Source: a virus. From it: DNA of 62,390 bases. Location of the stretch: positions 1-62,390 of the IMG/VR virus record IMGVR_UViG_3300030688_000026. One strand, written 5' to 3'. The notes beneath the pieces were generated by a model, which was not told the origin of the DNA, did not search any database, and was given only the letters and a program-made list of their open reading frames with translations. Positions 41,344 through 50,471 of the stretch are shown here, piece by piece (the stretch's first letter is position 1; every line of letters starts with the position of its first letter). Both the position numbers and the translations under genes were made by a program.

Positions 41344-42399
41344 TTAAACTACTTCCCAAAAAACAAAATAAATATTTTTCGATGGATCTTCTTTTCTGGA
41401 AGAATCATGTAAATATATTTTATTTTCAAAGTCATATTTTTTATAAGGTTTTTTATTCTTTATACTAAAATTTAATCCGGCTCCAGAAGAAAGATTTAAC
41501 TTAATTTTAGCATCTTTATAACTTATAAAATTTTCAATAACTAGTTTTTGATATCCTTTAATTATGAAAGATTGAATGGGTTTCCTATTCAAATATCCTG
41601 CTTTTTCAACATCATATTTTTTTAAAATAGTTTCTTTTATTTTATCTTGTATTTTTTTACTATTAAATGGAAATTCACTACCTGTAGAAGCTATACAAGA
41701 TTTCTTTCTTTTATCTTGAACTTTTAAGTTTAACATAGGATTTTCAAAACCAAATTTTTCTAAACAAGTTTTTTTAACTTTATGTTTTACAAAATCACTA
41801 CTTAAAGGATTTTTTACTTGATATTTATTTAAATTGGTTTGTTCAATTTTATCTTTTATAGTTTGTGATTGTAAAACATTAATAACTCCGAATTTTTCTA
41901 AACAAGTTTTCTGAGTCTTTATTCTTATTTCTTTACACTTTTGAGCACTAGTATTCCCATATCTACTTTTCATGGTTTTTCTAATTTTTTCCTTTACTTC
42001 CTTTTTTCTACTTGGGTTATTGTCTCCAAATAAAATAGGCAAAGTATTAGTATATAGGCTCTTATTATATGTTAAACTATTTTCTAATAAATTTCTTCTT
42101 AAAAAATATTGTTCCCACGAGTAAGGATTATCACAAACCATCAAGATTTGTTTTTTAAAAATTTCTTTACCATTTTCTTGTATATCTAATTTTAATTCTT
42201 TACAACTTCCAAAGTATTTATGATCTTTTGCTTCTTGGACTGTTTTAGCTTTTCTGCTTGAACCAATATACCATTTCCCAGTCGTCAAATTAGTTGTCAG
42301 ATACACATAACCTGAAATATTATCTTTTTTCAGAATTTTAAATAACATAAAATCTTTATGTCGTAGACAAAGTTTATCTAGCTCTTCTTTTAAATTAAT
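41344..42399 (-). CDS. Free-standing GIY-YIG homing endonuclease
   Basis: 334 residues from the first ATG (42348), or 351 from an ATT at 42399 that has GAGGA six bases upstream; the extra 17 residues (NLKEELDKLCLRHKDF) read as protein. GIY-YIG motif: GYVYLTTNLTTGKWYIGSS. The middle contains three to four repeats of the KTCLEKFGVxNxxxSxxxKDK kind, typical DNA-binding spacers of phage Seg-like enzymes. It sits between sheath and tube genes, flanked by terminators, and no intron core is visible there, so it is a free-standing intruder. Confidence 0.85.
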   Translation of the reverse strand: MNLKEELDKLCLRHKDFMLFKILKKDNISGYVYLTTNLTTGKWYIGSSRKAKTVQEAKDHKYFGSCKELKLDIQENGKEIFKKQILMVCDNPYSWEQYFLRRNLLENSLTYNKSLYTNTLPILFGDNNPSRKKEVKEKIRKTMKSRYGNTSAQKCKEIRIKTQKTCLEKFGVINVLQSQTIKDKIEQTNLNKYQVKNPLSSDFVKHKVKKTCLEKFGFENPMLNLKVQDKRKKSCIASTGSEFPFNSKKIQDKIKETILKKYDVEKAGYLNRKPIQSFIIKGYQKLVIENFISYKDAKIKLNLSSGAGLNFSIKNKKPYKKYDFENKIYLHDSSRKEDPSKNIYFVFWEVV

Positions 42400-42440
42400 T
42401 TTTATTCCTCAATAAAAATTACCTGAATTTTAAATTATGG

Positions 42441-42463
42441 AAGGTGGTCAGGTTAACCACCTT
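42441..42463 (-). terminator. Hairpin after the sheath gene
   Basis: AAGGTGGT pairs with ACCACCTT around CAGGTTA, 40 bases downstream of the sheath stop and preceded by an AGACTTATTA motif. The T-run is imperfect (TTCCATAATTT). Confidence 0.65.
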
Positions 42464-42503
42464 TCGGTTACGTTTCCCTATCCATAACTACTAATAAGTC
42501 TTT

Positions 42504-45170
42504 TTAGATAACCCCAGCGGAAGTAGGTAATTCTATAGCAAAGACTAACTCTATCCATTCTGCGGAGATGGAAGGTTGTAGACCAATATTACAAAGTAAT
42601 ATACCTTGAGCAACTATAACCGGAGTATTATTAGTAGAATCACAGACTACAGAGTAATTATACAAACCACCTTGGGCAGCAACAGTAGCTAGAAAAGAAT
42701 TTTCTGCAGATGCTAATGCAGTTTGTGTAGCTGTATCATTATCTTCAAACTGATATGCATTAGCTATACTCTTACAAGTTAATTCAATATAGTTTACACT
42801 TCTTCTAACATTTTCATATACAGTTATAATTGGAGTGCTTGATAAAGTTCTGTTACCATTAATCATAATACCATAACCAGGTTGTCTAATTATTGGGTTA
42901 ACTTGGTGGTTATACATTAAAGCTTGATCACCGTCTGTATAATTTATTGCAGTATAACTTCCACCAATTTGAGAAGTATCCCCATTAGCAGGAGGTAATG
43001 ATATGACTTGATTTAAGATACCTCTGTTAGGACCTGCAACAGCTTTCCAAACGTAACTCACTGTATCATTATATACCATTTGATTAGCTATTAATCCAGA
43101 GAAATATACTAATACCTGTTGACCTTCTGCTGTAGAGTATCTAACGTATTGAAAGGGAGCATATAACCCGCAATTATCAGCATTAATATTCAAACTATCT
43201 CTATAATTAACTACAGATTGTGCAGTATATTGATAATTTTCATCACCATCCAAAATTACAAAAGTTTGTTTTCTTACTAAAGCTTGATTTTGTAAGAATT
43301 TTTGAACTCCAATATCTACCCAACCAGCATTTAGGATTAAGCTATAAGGATATTGTTTTGTATCTGACATTTTAGTGTAAGCATTAATTACATCAGAATC
43401 AGAAGGTATCCCCACAGGATCATTAGCTCCTAAAACTAAGTTATTTTGCTGAGATAAAGAAGAGCTATTACTATACAAAGTAGGAGTAGCCAGATCACTA
43501 GTTACAGAAATACTTACTAAAGCTAAAGAAGCAAATAAATTATTACTTATAAATCCATTATCAGCTACATTAGTTCCTTCATAATTAGTTTGTAAAACTT
43601 CAAAAGTATTTGTTGTTACATCAAACTGGTATAAACTTGTAGTAGCGGAAGAGTAGTTAGCTTTATTACTTAGTAAATATACTGTATTATAATCTATGTT
43701 ATATAAACTAGCACCTTGCATAGAAGTAGATATTGGACCTAAGGTATTAAAAGTTCCTGCAAACGCATTGTAAGAGTACATATGCAAATCTGGTGTTAAA
43801 GCAGTTCTTCCCCCAGCTAGAATGAATGCTTGGTCATAATTACTCCAAACTGCTTTAGAGTAGTTATAAGAAGACCCAACTGGAAGGGCTGCGGAAGCAG
43901 TACAAGCTAATGTGTCTACATTAATTATGTAAGAGGTTGTAGCAACTTTAGCACTTGCAGCCCAAGACGGAGTTTTACCTCCTACAAAGTACACTTGACT
44001 TCCATATAAATCTTGATTGTTGAAAACAGAAACTTCTTCAGTACATGCAAAACTAGCTACAGATCCTGTGCCAGTTAAACTTAAATAATTTATACTACTA
44101 GTTATAAGATCAATTTCTACAAGCATAGGAATAGCTGTCTGTACAGGTATCTCTCCATCTACAGCATATTGCCAAGTACCATACCAGTATACAGAATTAT
44201 TAAAATAAAATAATGTTCCATCACTAAATACTGAAACAGCACTATCTGGAGGAGAAACTAAAACTGCGTTTAACACATTGTCTGTAAGTGCTACTGTGCT
44301 CCAAATATTTTGAGCATTATTGTAATTAATTAAAGCAGTACTATAGACTGTAACTGTATCTCCACCTACTGTTGAGTCGAATTGACCTCCAAATATATAA
44401 AAACCTAAATCTGAAGAACAAGAAGAATAATTATCTAAGTTTGTAGTTGGATTAGCTGTACCTGCCCCCACTCCAGTTAGTAGTGTAGGAGCACTATTTA
44501 GTGAAGAGTAAGTAGAAAGTTCATTAATTGGATTTAAGATTCCATCAGTAAAAGCTGGGTTTACTTTTATTGTTACATAAAGGGAATTACCATTTATAAC
44601 TTGAGGTGCAAAAGTATTAACCCCAGCAGTATTTTTGTTATTAGCAAATGAAACAGTCCAAACTTCAAGAACGGAATTGCTGGAATTAATAACAGATAGA
44701 GAATAAGTAGGATAAGGAGTGTTACTCCCTGTATTCTCTACTATAGATATGCTAATTCCATTATAATAAGCTCCAGGACCAATGGAAGTTATTTGGAAAG
44801 CATCCCCAGAAGCCCAGGAATAAGAAGAAGGAGCACTTTGAACTGTAGGGTTTAACCAACCTGTACTATTATTGTACACATTCCAAGCATATTGATCCCC
44901 AGATAATATTACTCTAGTGGTGTAAAGTTGAGTACCTAAATTCAAATAATCTTCAGCACAAAATAAAGATGGAGAAACAGTTAACCCTAAGAATTCACCA
45001 TAAAGGGCATTAAATTGGCTAGCACTAGTAACTAGTTGAGGATTTGTAGCACCTTGAAGAGTACGTACAGCAATTGAAGCTCCTGTGGTAGTTGCATAAT
45101 TTAATACTATAGCTTCATCAGTCTCACTCGTGTAAACGCCTGGTGGTAATTGGGACGTATTAATTGTCAT
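42504..45170 (-). CDS. Tail sheath protein (gp18-like) with inserted Kelch-like beta-propeller
   Basis: 888 residues, over 200 more than T4 gp18 (659). N-terminus PPGVYTSETDEAIVLNYATT and C-terminal GIMINGNRTLSSTPIITVYE, then RRSVNYIELTCKSIANAYQF and WIELVFAIELPTSAGVI identify the sheath. About residues 255-540 are an insertion built of repeated units (DLGFYIFGGQFDSTVGGDTV; SQVYFVGGKTPSWAASAKVA; DQAFILAGGRTALTPDLHMY), each with the GG that marks Kelch/galactose-oxidase blades. It should fold as a propeller on the outside of the contractile sheath. RBS AAGGAAAAAAAT. Confidence 0.88.
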   Translation of the reverse strand: MTINTSQLPPGVYTSETDEAIVLNYATTTGASIAVRTLQGATNPQLVTSASQFNALYGEFLGLTVSPSLFCAEDYLNLGTQLYTTRVILSGDQYAWNVYNNSTGWLNPTVQSAPSSYSWASGDAFQITSIGPGAYYNGISISIVENTGSNTPYPTYSLSVINSSNSVLEVWTVSFANNKNTAGVNTFAPQVINGNSLYVTIKVNPAFTDGILNPINELSTYSSLNSAPTLLTGVGAGTANPTTNLDNYSSCSSDLGFYIFGGQFDSTVGGDTVTVYSTALINYNNAQNIWSTVALTDNVLNAVLVSPPDSAVSVFSDGTLFYFNNSVYWYGTWQYAVDGEIPVQTAIPMLVEIDLITSSINYLSLTGTGSVASFACTEEVSVFNNQDLYGSQVYFVGGKTPSWAASAKVATTSYIINVDTLACTASAALPVGSSYNYSKAVWSNYDQAFILAGGRTALTPDLHMYSYNAFAGTFNTLGPISTSMQGASLYNIDYNTVYLLSNKANYSSATTSLYQFDVTTNTFEVLQTNYEGTNVADNGFISNNLFASLALVSISVTSDLATPTLYSNSSSLSQQNNLVLGANDPVGIPSDSDVINAYTKMSDTKQYPYSLILNAGWVDIGVQKFLQNQALVRKQTFVILDGDENYQYTAQSVVNYRDSLNINADNCGLYAPFQYVRYSTAEGQQVLVYFSGLIANQMVYNDTVSYVWKAVAGPNRGILNQVISLPPANGDTSQIGGSYTAINYTDGDQALMYNHQVNPIIRQPGYGIMINGNRTLSSTPIITVYENVRRSVNYIELTCKSIANAYQFEDNDTATQTALASAENSFLATVAAQGGLYNYSVVCDSTNNTPVIVAQGILLCNIGLQPSISAEWIELVFAIELPTSAGVI

Positions 45171-45217
45171 ATTTTTTTCCTTTATTTATTCTATTTTCAG
45201 TATTTAACTTTACCAAA

Positions 45218-45460
45218 CTATTTATCACTTTTACTTTGGGATTTAGATTTAGTATTACTATTTTGTACAACTTCTTCAGTAGATTTAACTTTAGCAGATG
45301 ATTTATCGTGGACAGTAGTTATTTTAACTTTTTTATTTGAAGAGGAAACTACCATGATGTTACTTAACTCATGAACTCCAGGTTTAACAAATAATGTTGA
45401 ACCTAAATTAGTTTTAACTCTTACATGTTGTCCACTGTGGTTTTCTATAATTGTTTTAAT
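45218..45460 (-). CDS. Small unknown protein with probable AUU start
   Basis: 80 residues. No ATG, GTG or TTG is usable, but ATT at 45458-45460 lies seven bases after AAGGA. The product (KTIIENHSGQHVRVKTNLGS, then FVKPGVHELSNIMVVSSSNK) is a short beta domain followed by a Ser/Lys-rich tail (NTKSKSQSKSDK). The frame fills nearly the whole space between tail-terminator and sheath genes, and its codon use resembles that of its neighbours. Function unknown; perhaps a tail completion factor by position. Confidence 0.6.
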   Translation of the reverse strand: MKTIIENHSGQHVRVKTNLGSTLFVKPGVHELSNIMVVSSSNKKVKITTVHDKSSAKVKSTEEVVQNSNTKSKSQSKSDK

Positions 45461-45473
45461 TTTAAATTCCTTC

Positions 45474-46226
45474 TTATTCTGTTATTGAAAATTTAACTAT
45501 AACTTGACTAACAATTGGGCTTACAGCTGGTTTAGATACTAAGCTAGCATAAACTGTAGTTTTAAAATCTACATACCAAAGTTGACCTTGATCTGAAAAT
45601 TCCTGTAAGTTTATTGCATTTGGTTTCATATCCTCTTCAACATGAGGAATCCAAGTACCTTCAAAAACTTCATCTGGAATATAAGGTATAGTATATTGGA
45701 ACTTTTTATTCACTATGGGACCATTCATATAAATACCTTCAATATATCTTTTCATGATAGCATTATTGAATGAATAAAATCTTATAGTCCAATCCATCTC
45801 TACAGGTCTAAATAAAAATCCTAATTTATTAGTTTTTATTTTACCATCACTACTTTTTAAATTCTCTGAAGTACCTACATATTTACGTACGTTGCTTGAA
45901 GCACTGTATATCATTCTAGTTGAATTTTGTGCAGCTAAAGCTATTGGAAATTTTATTCTATTATCTCCTGAACTTTGTCTTGCTCTTAATAAGTCTGTGT
46001 CTTTATCTAAAGTTGCTGCTAAAATTACAGCTGTAGTCGAGGGTTCAAATAATCTAAAAACAGAACCTAGAGCATAAACAAAAGCTTTCTCTATTAAAGC
46101 TGTAGAACTATACGGAGTGTTACCCTCAATGGCATGTTCATAAATACCTGTTGGAGGTATTCCTTCTGTAAAAACTTGAAATAAATAAGGAGTTTCCTGT
46201 ACTGTTTCTATTACATTATTTATCAT
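45474..46226 (-). CDS. Tail sheath terminator / completion protein candidate (gp15-like)
   Basis: 250 residues from the ATG at 46224-46226; the longer frame to 46277 lies inside the upstream gene. Core: NRIKFPIALAAQNSTRMIYS, LGFLFRPVEMDWTIRFYSFN and QYTIPYIPDEVFEGTWIPHV resemble gp15-type proteins, in which a KxPIxxA strand leads the tube-end fold. Position just before the sheath, after the neck genes, supports this. It overlaps the preceding stop by one base (TCTTAAAATG). Confidence 0.55.
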   Translation of the reverse strand: MINNVIETVQETPYLFQVFTEGIPPTGIYEHAIEGNTPYSSTALIEKAFVYALGSVFRLFEPSTTAVILAATLDKDTDLLRARQSSGDNRIKFPIALAAQNSTRMIYSASSNVRKYVGTSENLKSSDGKIKTNKLGFLFRPVEMDWTIRFYSFNNAIMKRYIEGIYMNGPIVNKKFQYTIPYIPDEVFEGTWIPHVEEDMKPNAINLQEFSDQGQLWYVDFKTTVYASLVSKPAVSPIVSQVIVKFSITE

Positions 46227-46227
46227 T

Positions 46228-46725
46228 TTAAGAGTCCACAGAAACAGGAGGAGATTTATACCAAGGAACAAGTACAATGTACTTAGAAATTCCTACTGGC
46301 ATGGAGTACACCATAGTTTTAGTAACCTCCCAAAATTTTACTTCTAGTGTAGATTCAAAATAAGAAAAAGCATAAGATAAGATATCTCCTGTCTTTATAT
46401 TAAGGTCAGATCTAACTTTAGCTTTTAAAGGAATCTTTTCATTTTCCCTAATAGCTCCAGCTTGATAAAAATCTACAGCTGCCATATATTGTTTGAAATC
46501 AGGGATAAATCTTATCGTAGTTTTAGTTCTTTGTAAATTGTAAGAGATTTCACCAAATAAATCTCTAGTATTCTGATCTGTAAAAGAAGAGTAAAGTATT
46601 GCCTCAAAACCTTGTTGGTCTATAATAGCATCTCTCAAAAGATTTTTTGTTTTGGCAGCAGCATACAATACATCACTAGTAGCCCTTACTTGACTTACAC
46701 CTGTATTAAGAGACACCTCTGCCAT
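46228..46725 (-). CDS. Neck / head-tail joining protein candidate
   Basis: 165 residues. Helical first half (SDVLYAAAKTKNLLRDAIID, EAILYSSFTDQNTRDLFGE), then a beta part ending KFWEVTKTMVYSMPVGISKY. The mix and size suggest a head-completion or neck adaptor. No family signature is certain. A terminator and AGACTTATTA motif separate it from the 459-residue gene. Confidence 0.5.
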   Translation of the reverse strand: MAEVSLNTGVSQVRATSDVLYAAAKTKNLLRDAIIDQQGFEAILYSSFTDQNTRDLFGEISYNLQRTKTTIRFIPDFKQYMAAVDFYQAGAIRENEKIPLKAKVRSDLNIKTGDILSYAFSYFESTLEVKFWEVTKTMVYSMPVGISKYIVLVPWYKSPPVSVDS

Positions 46726-46768
46726 TTCTACTACTCTTCAATAAATATAACTAAATTTTCAAATTAAA

Positions 46769-46790
46769 TAAGGCACTAGAAAGTGCCTTA
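46769..46790 (-). terminator. Intrinsic terminator after the 459-residue acidic protein gene
   Basis: TAAGGCACT pairs with AGTGCCTTA around a four-base loop; the minus strand continues TTTAATTTG. It lies 25 bases past the stop codon. Confidence 0.85.
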
Positions 46791-46813
46791 CAAGGTAACT
46801 ATTTAATAAGTCT

Positions 46814-48193
46814 TTAAATCTTCAATTTCTTAATATAGTTCCTAATAGACTCACTAACATAAGTTAAGTCATCTTCACTTGGAGTTATTTCAGTAATATC
46901 TGTCATAATATCTTCAGCAGTTTGTTCACCAACTAAAGGTACTAGTACTTCTTCACGATCATAAGTAAGCTCAACAGAACCATCGTTAGAAACCATAAAG
47001 TCTTCCATTTCATCTGATTTAGCTTTAGAACCAGGTAATTCATCAGAAAGATCTACTGTACCCATTTCTACATCTGTTCCAGATCTGTAATCTGCATCGC
47101 CTTGGCTATCATCTTCCATTTTAATTCTTTTAGATTCTACTTTATAAACTTGTGGTAAACCTTTAAAGTATCTAGATTCTTTCAAATCATTAATAATTTT
47201 CTCTGCAATATCAATTGCAGCTTCTGTATCTTTATTACCTTTAGAATCTACTACGTTTATAACTGTGATTTCAACACCATCAGTTGATTCTGCATCAGGA
47301 AGCGTAACATAGATAGATTTCTCAGAAATTCCTGGATTTTGAACTAAAAAAGTATTAGTTTCATCAGCTAATTCACAATTAAGTTTTTCTAAAATATCCA
47401 TATCTGTTATAGCATAAACTTCAGTTTCACTAATTTCTGGATTTTCAAAACTGTATTCAGAACGATTAACTTCATCATCCCCATCTAAATTCACTTCATT
47501 TTCAGAATCTTCTTCATCTTCTTGAAAAGTTTTAGAGTTTTTAAATTTCATATAAGTAGGCATTTTACCCATATCTTTCATAAGTTCTTCTTCATCGTGT
47601 ACAATTTCATCTTCATCATCTAAAGACATGGCTACATTTTGTTCACGAGGCATCATACTTGATTCTTTCTTCATTTTATTTTTCAATTCAGTAATCTTTG
47701 AAAGAATCTCTTTCTTAGATTTCAAATCTTCTTTACTATTTCCAAGGGAATCATGAAATTCTTCTAAATCTTTAATTTGAGATTTTGTCATAGACTGCAT
47801 TAAGTTTTTAAGTTTTTTAGAACTTTTAGATTCAGTTTCCATTTTTGAATTTTTAAAAGAGTTTTTAATACTATTTGTTAGTGCCATTGCTTCCTCCAAG
47901 GAAAAATCAGTAATATAATTTGTAATATTGTAACGTAATTCAGAAGCCAATTGTGACTCTGGTTTATTTTGTATTGATTCTAAACTCAAAGTAAATTTAG
48001 GTTGACCTAAAATGCTTATTGTATAAAAATCTCCATTATTTATGTAAGAAACTAGGTTTGAAGTTTCTTCACTAATAGTTGAGCCTAACTCCTCAGAATA
48101 ATCTTTTAAATCGTTCTGAACTCCTGCATTTCCTCCAGTATCCTCAAATACATCCTGACCTACAGAAGATGAAAAATCTTGATAATAATTCAT
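46814..48193 (-). CDS. Acidic head-associated protein, unknown
   Basis: 459 residues, very acidic and charged, with long helical segments (SKITELKNKMKKESSMMPRE, SLDDEDEIVHDEEELMKDMG) and a central alpha/beta domain (DMDILEKLNCELADETNTFL, IAEKIINDLKESRYFKGLPQ). Such composition is typical of scaffold or internal head proteins that are trimmed by a prohead protease. It follows the intron-split neck-like gene; RBS AAAAGGAATAAAG. No family recognised. Confidence 0.55.
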   Translation of the reverse strand: MNYYQDFSSSVGQDVFEDTGGNAGVQNDLKDYSEELGSTISEETSNLVSYINNGDFYTISILGQPKFTLSLESIQNKPESQLASELRYNITNYITDFSLEEAMALTNSIKNSFKNSKMETESKSSKKLKNLMQSMTKSQIKDLEEFHDSLGNSKEDLKSKKEILSKITELKNKMKKESSMMPREQNVAMSLDDEDEIVHDEEELMKDMGKMPTYMKFKNSKTFQEDEEDSENEVNLDGDDEVNRSEYSFENPEISETEVYAITDMDILEKLNCELADETNTFLVQNPGISEKSIYVTLPDAESTDGVEITVINVVDSKGNKDTEAAIDIAEKIINDLKESRYFKGLPQVYKVESKRIKMEDDSQGDADYRSGTDVEMGTVDLSDELPGSKAKSDEMEDFMVSNDGSVELTYDREEVLVPLVGEQTAEDIMTDITEITPSEDDLTYVSESIRNYIKKLKI

Positions 48194-48204
48194 CTTTATT
48201 CCTT

Positions 48205-48531
48205 TTAAGAGTGTAACATAGGTATTGTACCAATTAAAGCTAAATCTGCTTCCAGAGTCTCATTTATTTTATCTAATCTAGATTTTATTTGATCTAGATT
48301 AGGTTTCATATCTAAAGAGTCCCAAGTTCCAGAATCTCTTATGGCTAATATTTTCTCATAATAAGGTTGGGCAATACATTTAGAAGCTATAGGTAAATGT
48401 CTAGGAGGCAAATTTTGCACATTCATAGAACCTATACCAAAAGATACTGAAAGCCACATGGCTCCACCCACTACAAAGTTAACAGTCTGAGTATCTGTAT
48501 TTTCTTCATAATATACATCTCCAACGTTCAT
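48205..48531 (-). CDS. Neck-like virion protein, 3' exon (after group I intron)
   Basis: 108 codons plus stop, joined in frame to the 5' exon at 49685-50071. It opens NVGDVYYEENTDTQTVNFVV, then GGAMWLSVSFGIGSM, and ends with a helical tail (IKSRLDKINETLEADLALIG). The splice point is set after TTAACG; a cut three bases further on (after GATG) would also keep the frame. It has an ATG at its first codon but no strong ribosome site of its own, which argues against a separate gene. Confidence 0.75.
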   Translation of the reverse strand: MNVGDVYYEENTDTQTVNFVVGGAMWLSVSFGIGSMNVQNLPPRHLPIASKCIAQPYYEKILAIRDSGTWDSLDMKPNLDQIKSRLDKINETLEADLALIGTIPMLHS

Positions 48532-49684
48532 CGTTAATTATTTTAATTTACAATTCTTTCCATGCTTAGAATTAAAAACTCTTTCATCTACCAGCTTAGA
48601 GCAGTTAATACACTCTATTTTATTTATAGACTTATTTGGATTCAAACTACAGTTATTTTCATGCCAACGGGAATAATTACCTTTTGTGTAACTTTTTTGA
48701 CAATATTCACAAAGATATTTTAATTCTCCTAATTCCCAACCTTCACTTAAGTACTGCTGTATTTCCTCTGGTTTAATTCTAGTTTGTAAAAGTTTTTCTT
48801 TATTATGAATATGTTTAGTATTCAGAGTTTTAGCTATCTTATTTCCTATCATTAATTTAGATTGTTCTGGTCTTTTTCTGCCAAAAGAAGGATTATTTTT
48901 TCCTAGTCTTCTTTTAGAAAAATTCTCTTTCTTCTCTAAACCCCAGTAATTCTCAAAATTAGGATTATTTTTTCCAGAATAGATCTCGGATCTTACTCTA
49001 GATAAATGAATCTTTAATTCAGAGTATTCTTCTTCATTTATAGGACAATATCGTTCCAAAGTAAATTTAGATTTATAATTTCTCAAACAATCAAAAGCAC
49101 ATAACATCTTATACTCATCTTTTTTACTAATACACATTTTAGTTAAAAGTCTATGAGCTATAAAGTGTTCTTTAGGTGTTAAAAATACTAAATTATCTTT
49201 TGTATTTTTACCTTTTAAAGAAACAGGTATAATGTGATGTTTTTCACAATAACCCAAAACTTCTTTAGCTTTTTCTTTAGAAAAAATATTTCTACTTCTA
49301 GCTTTTTCTATTAAAAGAAAGTAATCTTCTGTAAACTTATTTTTTAAAAAAATTTTATTCATAATAATTTCAAAATAATTTTTCTTCATTCTAATTCGTT
49401 ATGTTAGAATAGTTAACTTAATAACTTCTTATAGTTTCCTATAAGGCGAGACTATATCTTCACTCTTATTGTAGTAAATAAGAGGCATTCCATTTCGACT
49501 TCACTTAAAGTCTACGTCTTTCGACTAGTCGTTGAACGTTCAACCTATTTCTAGGAGGCTTCGCTGCTGATTGCCCAATCTAATTAATTTTCAAACATTC
49601 AAGCTTATCTTTACAGATTACTTTGTAGTTTAATTAGCTCTAAGGGTATTCCAGCAATTAAAAATGTTTTACATAGACATTGAA
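48532..49684 (-). ncRNA. Group I self-splicing intron in the neck-like gene
   Basis: Core elements are clear on the minus strand: P (AATTGCTGGAAT), Q (CAATCAGCAGCG), R (GTTCAACGACTA) and S (AAGATATAGTC), then a GAAA-capped P9 hairpin (CTTATAG/CTATAAG). The 5' splice site is fixed by P1: exon CATAGAT pairs with intron GTCTATG, with the diagnostic U-G at the cut. The 3' site follows a G. Its 136-base core (49526-49661) is identical to that of the portal intron. It carries an HNH endonuclease gene. Confidence 0.9.
48538..49389 (-). CDS. Intron-encoded HNH homing endonuclease
   Basis: 283 residues. HNH core: CEKHHIIPVSLKGKNTKDNL followed by VFLTPKEHFIAHRLLTKMC. A NUMOD3-like basic stretch (GKNNPNFENYWGLEKKENFS, RRLGKNNPSFGRKRPEQS) follows, then two zinc-ribbon-like CxxC segments (KYLCEYCQKSYTKGNYSRWH; IECINCSKLV). 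Its stop lies six bases before the intron end. Such enzymes cut intron-less alleles and spread the intron. Confidence 0.9.
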   Translation of the reverse strand: MKKNYFEIIMNKIFLKNKFTEDYFLLIEKARSRNIFSKEKAKEVLGYCEKHHIIPVSLKGKNTKDNLVFLTPKEHFIAHRLLTKMCISKKDEYKMLCAFDCLRNYKSKFTLERYCPINEEEYSELKIHLSRVRSEIYSGKNNPNFENYWGLEKKENFSKRRLGKNNPSFGRKRPEQSKLMIGNKIAKTLNTKHIHNKEKLLQTRIKPEEIQQYLSEGWELGELKYLCEYCQKSYTKGNYSRWHENNCSLNPNKSINKIECINCSKLVDERVFNSKHGKNCKLK

Positions 49685-50071
49685 ATCTATGATATCATTA
49701 GCTAACTCTCTTTGCAACGGATCATATATTGGGGTTGAATAATTCATCCCTAACAAATATTCATCGAATCTTGTTTGACCTAGTTGGTTTCTAGTTCCTA
49801 TTCCAAATACACCTACATAAAACCATTCATCTGAATTAGGATTAACCGATCCAGGAACAGTAGGATATAGAGATTCCATGGGTACAACAATTTCTCTTGA
49901 ACCTGTAGTTATTTGATAATTTCTACTTATGTGTTTTGGTGCATAAGTCCAATATTTCAATAACCCCGTTTGAAAGTCACTAAGAGTTAACTTTAATTCC
50001 ACAGGTAAAGTAGGAACACCTAATGGTGAGTATATTAGGTTTTCTATAATACTCTGTTGGTTTAATTTCAC
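49685..50071 (-). CDS. Neck-like virion protein, 5' exon (before group I intron)
   Basis: 129 codons from a GTG at 50069-50071 with AAAGGAG seven bases upstream; the TTG at 50077 has no space for a ribosome site. Motifs: LTLSDFQTGLLKYWTYAPKH, REIVVPMESLYPTVPG and WFYVGVFGIGTRNQLGQTRF. With the 3' exon it makes a protein of about 237 residues. The role in the neck or as a head-completion protein is inferred from position between the scaffold/protease and the tail genes. Without splicing the frame would read seven residues into the intron (FNVYVKH...). Confidence 0.75.
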
Positions 50072-50161
50072 ATTCAATCTCCTTTAAATGTTAAATTTCC
50101 CTTGCGGGTGATCTCTATATTATAAAATCACAATGGAGAAGATTTCATAAAATTTATTTTT

Positions 50162-50470
50162 TTAAGCTTTTTTATTGGCTTTTTTACCACTTGTATTTTG
50201 TTGCTCTTCTTCAGTGGCAATTATTGTATTATCTTCAACTGTTGCAACTTCTGTTGCTTGTGCAGTAACAACTTCGGGAGCAGTGATAGTTTGTTCAACA
50301 ACAGAAGTATTTTCAACAGTAGGAGTGTTCTTGTGTTTACCAGGTTTTTTAAGAGTTTCAATGAACTTTTCAGACATCACTTTTACATCTTTTTCAAATA
50401 CATGTTTAGCATTTAAAACTTGAGAGTAAAGTTGTGGAAATAAATAAAGTTTAGGGTTTAAATATTTCAT
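50162..50470 (-). CDS. Small head-region protein with disordered tail
   Basis: 102 residues from the ATG at 50468-50470; a longer frame to 50584 overlaps the upstream gene and reads as out-of-frame. It begins KYLNPKLYLFPQLYSQVLNA, contains a helix around KVMSEKFIETLKKPGK, and ends in a Val/Thr/Glu/Ala-rich low-complexity tail (TEVATVEDNTIIATEEEQQN). Such tails occur in prohead core or decoration proteins. No family recognised. Confidence 0.55.
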   Translation of the reverse strand: MKYLNPKLYLFPQLYSQVLNAKHVFEKDVKVMSEKFIETLKKPGKHKNTPTVENTSVVEQTITAPEVVTAQATEVATVEDNTIIATEEEQQNTSGKKANKKA

Positions 50471-50471
50471 T

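Noticed and set aside
41344-42503. A third group I intron around the GIY-YIG gene at 41344
   Set aside because: No P/Q/R/S core elements are visible in the flanks. The gene lies between two complete genes with terminators, so it is free-standing.
45150-45374. Plus-strand 74-codon frame between sheath and tail terminator genes
   Set aside because: It has no RBS. The minus strand of the same gap holds an 80-codon frame with SD and ATT start in the operon direction.
46814-48193. Major capsid protein
   Set aside because: I looked for a HK97-fold capsid gene among the head genes. The 459-residue protein is acidic and scaffold-like, and no other gene fits, so the capsid gene is probably outside the window.
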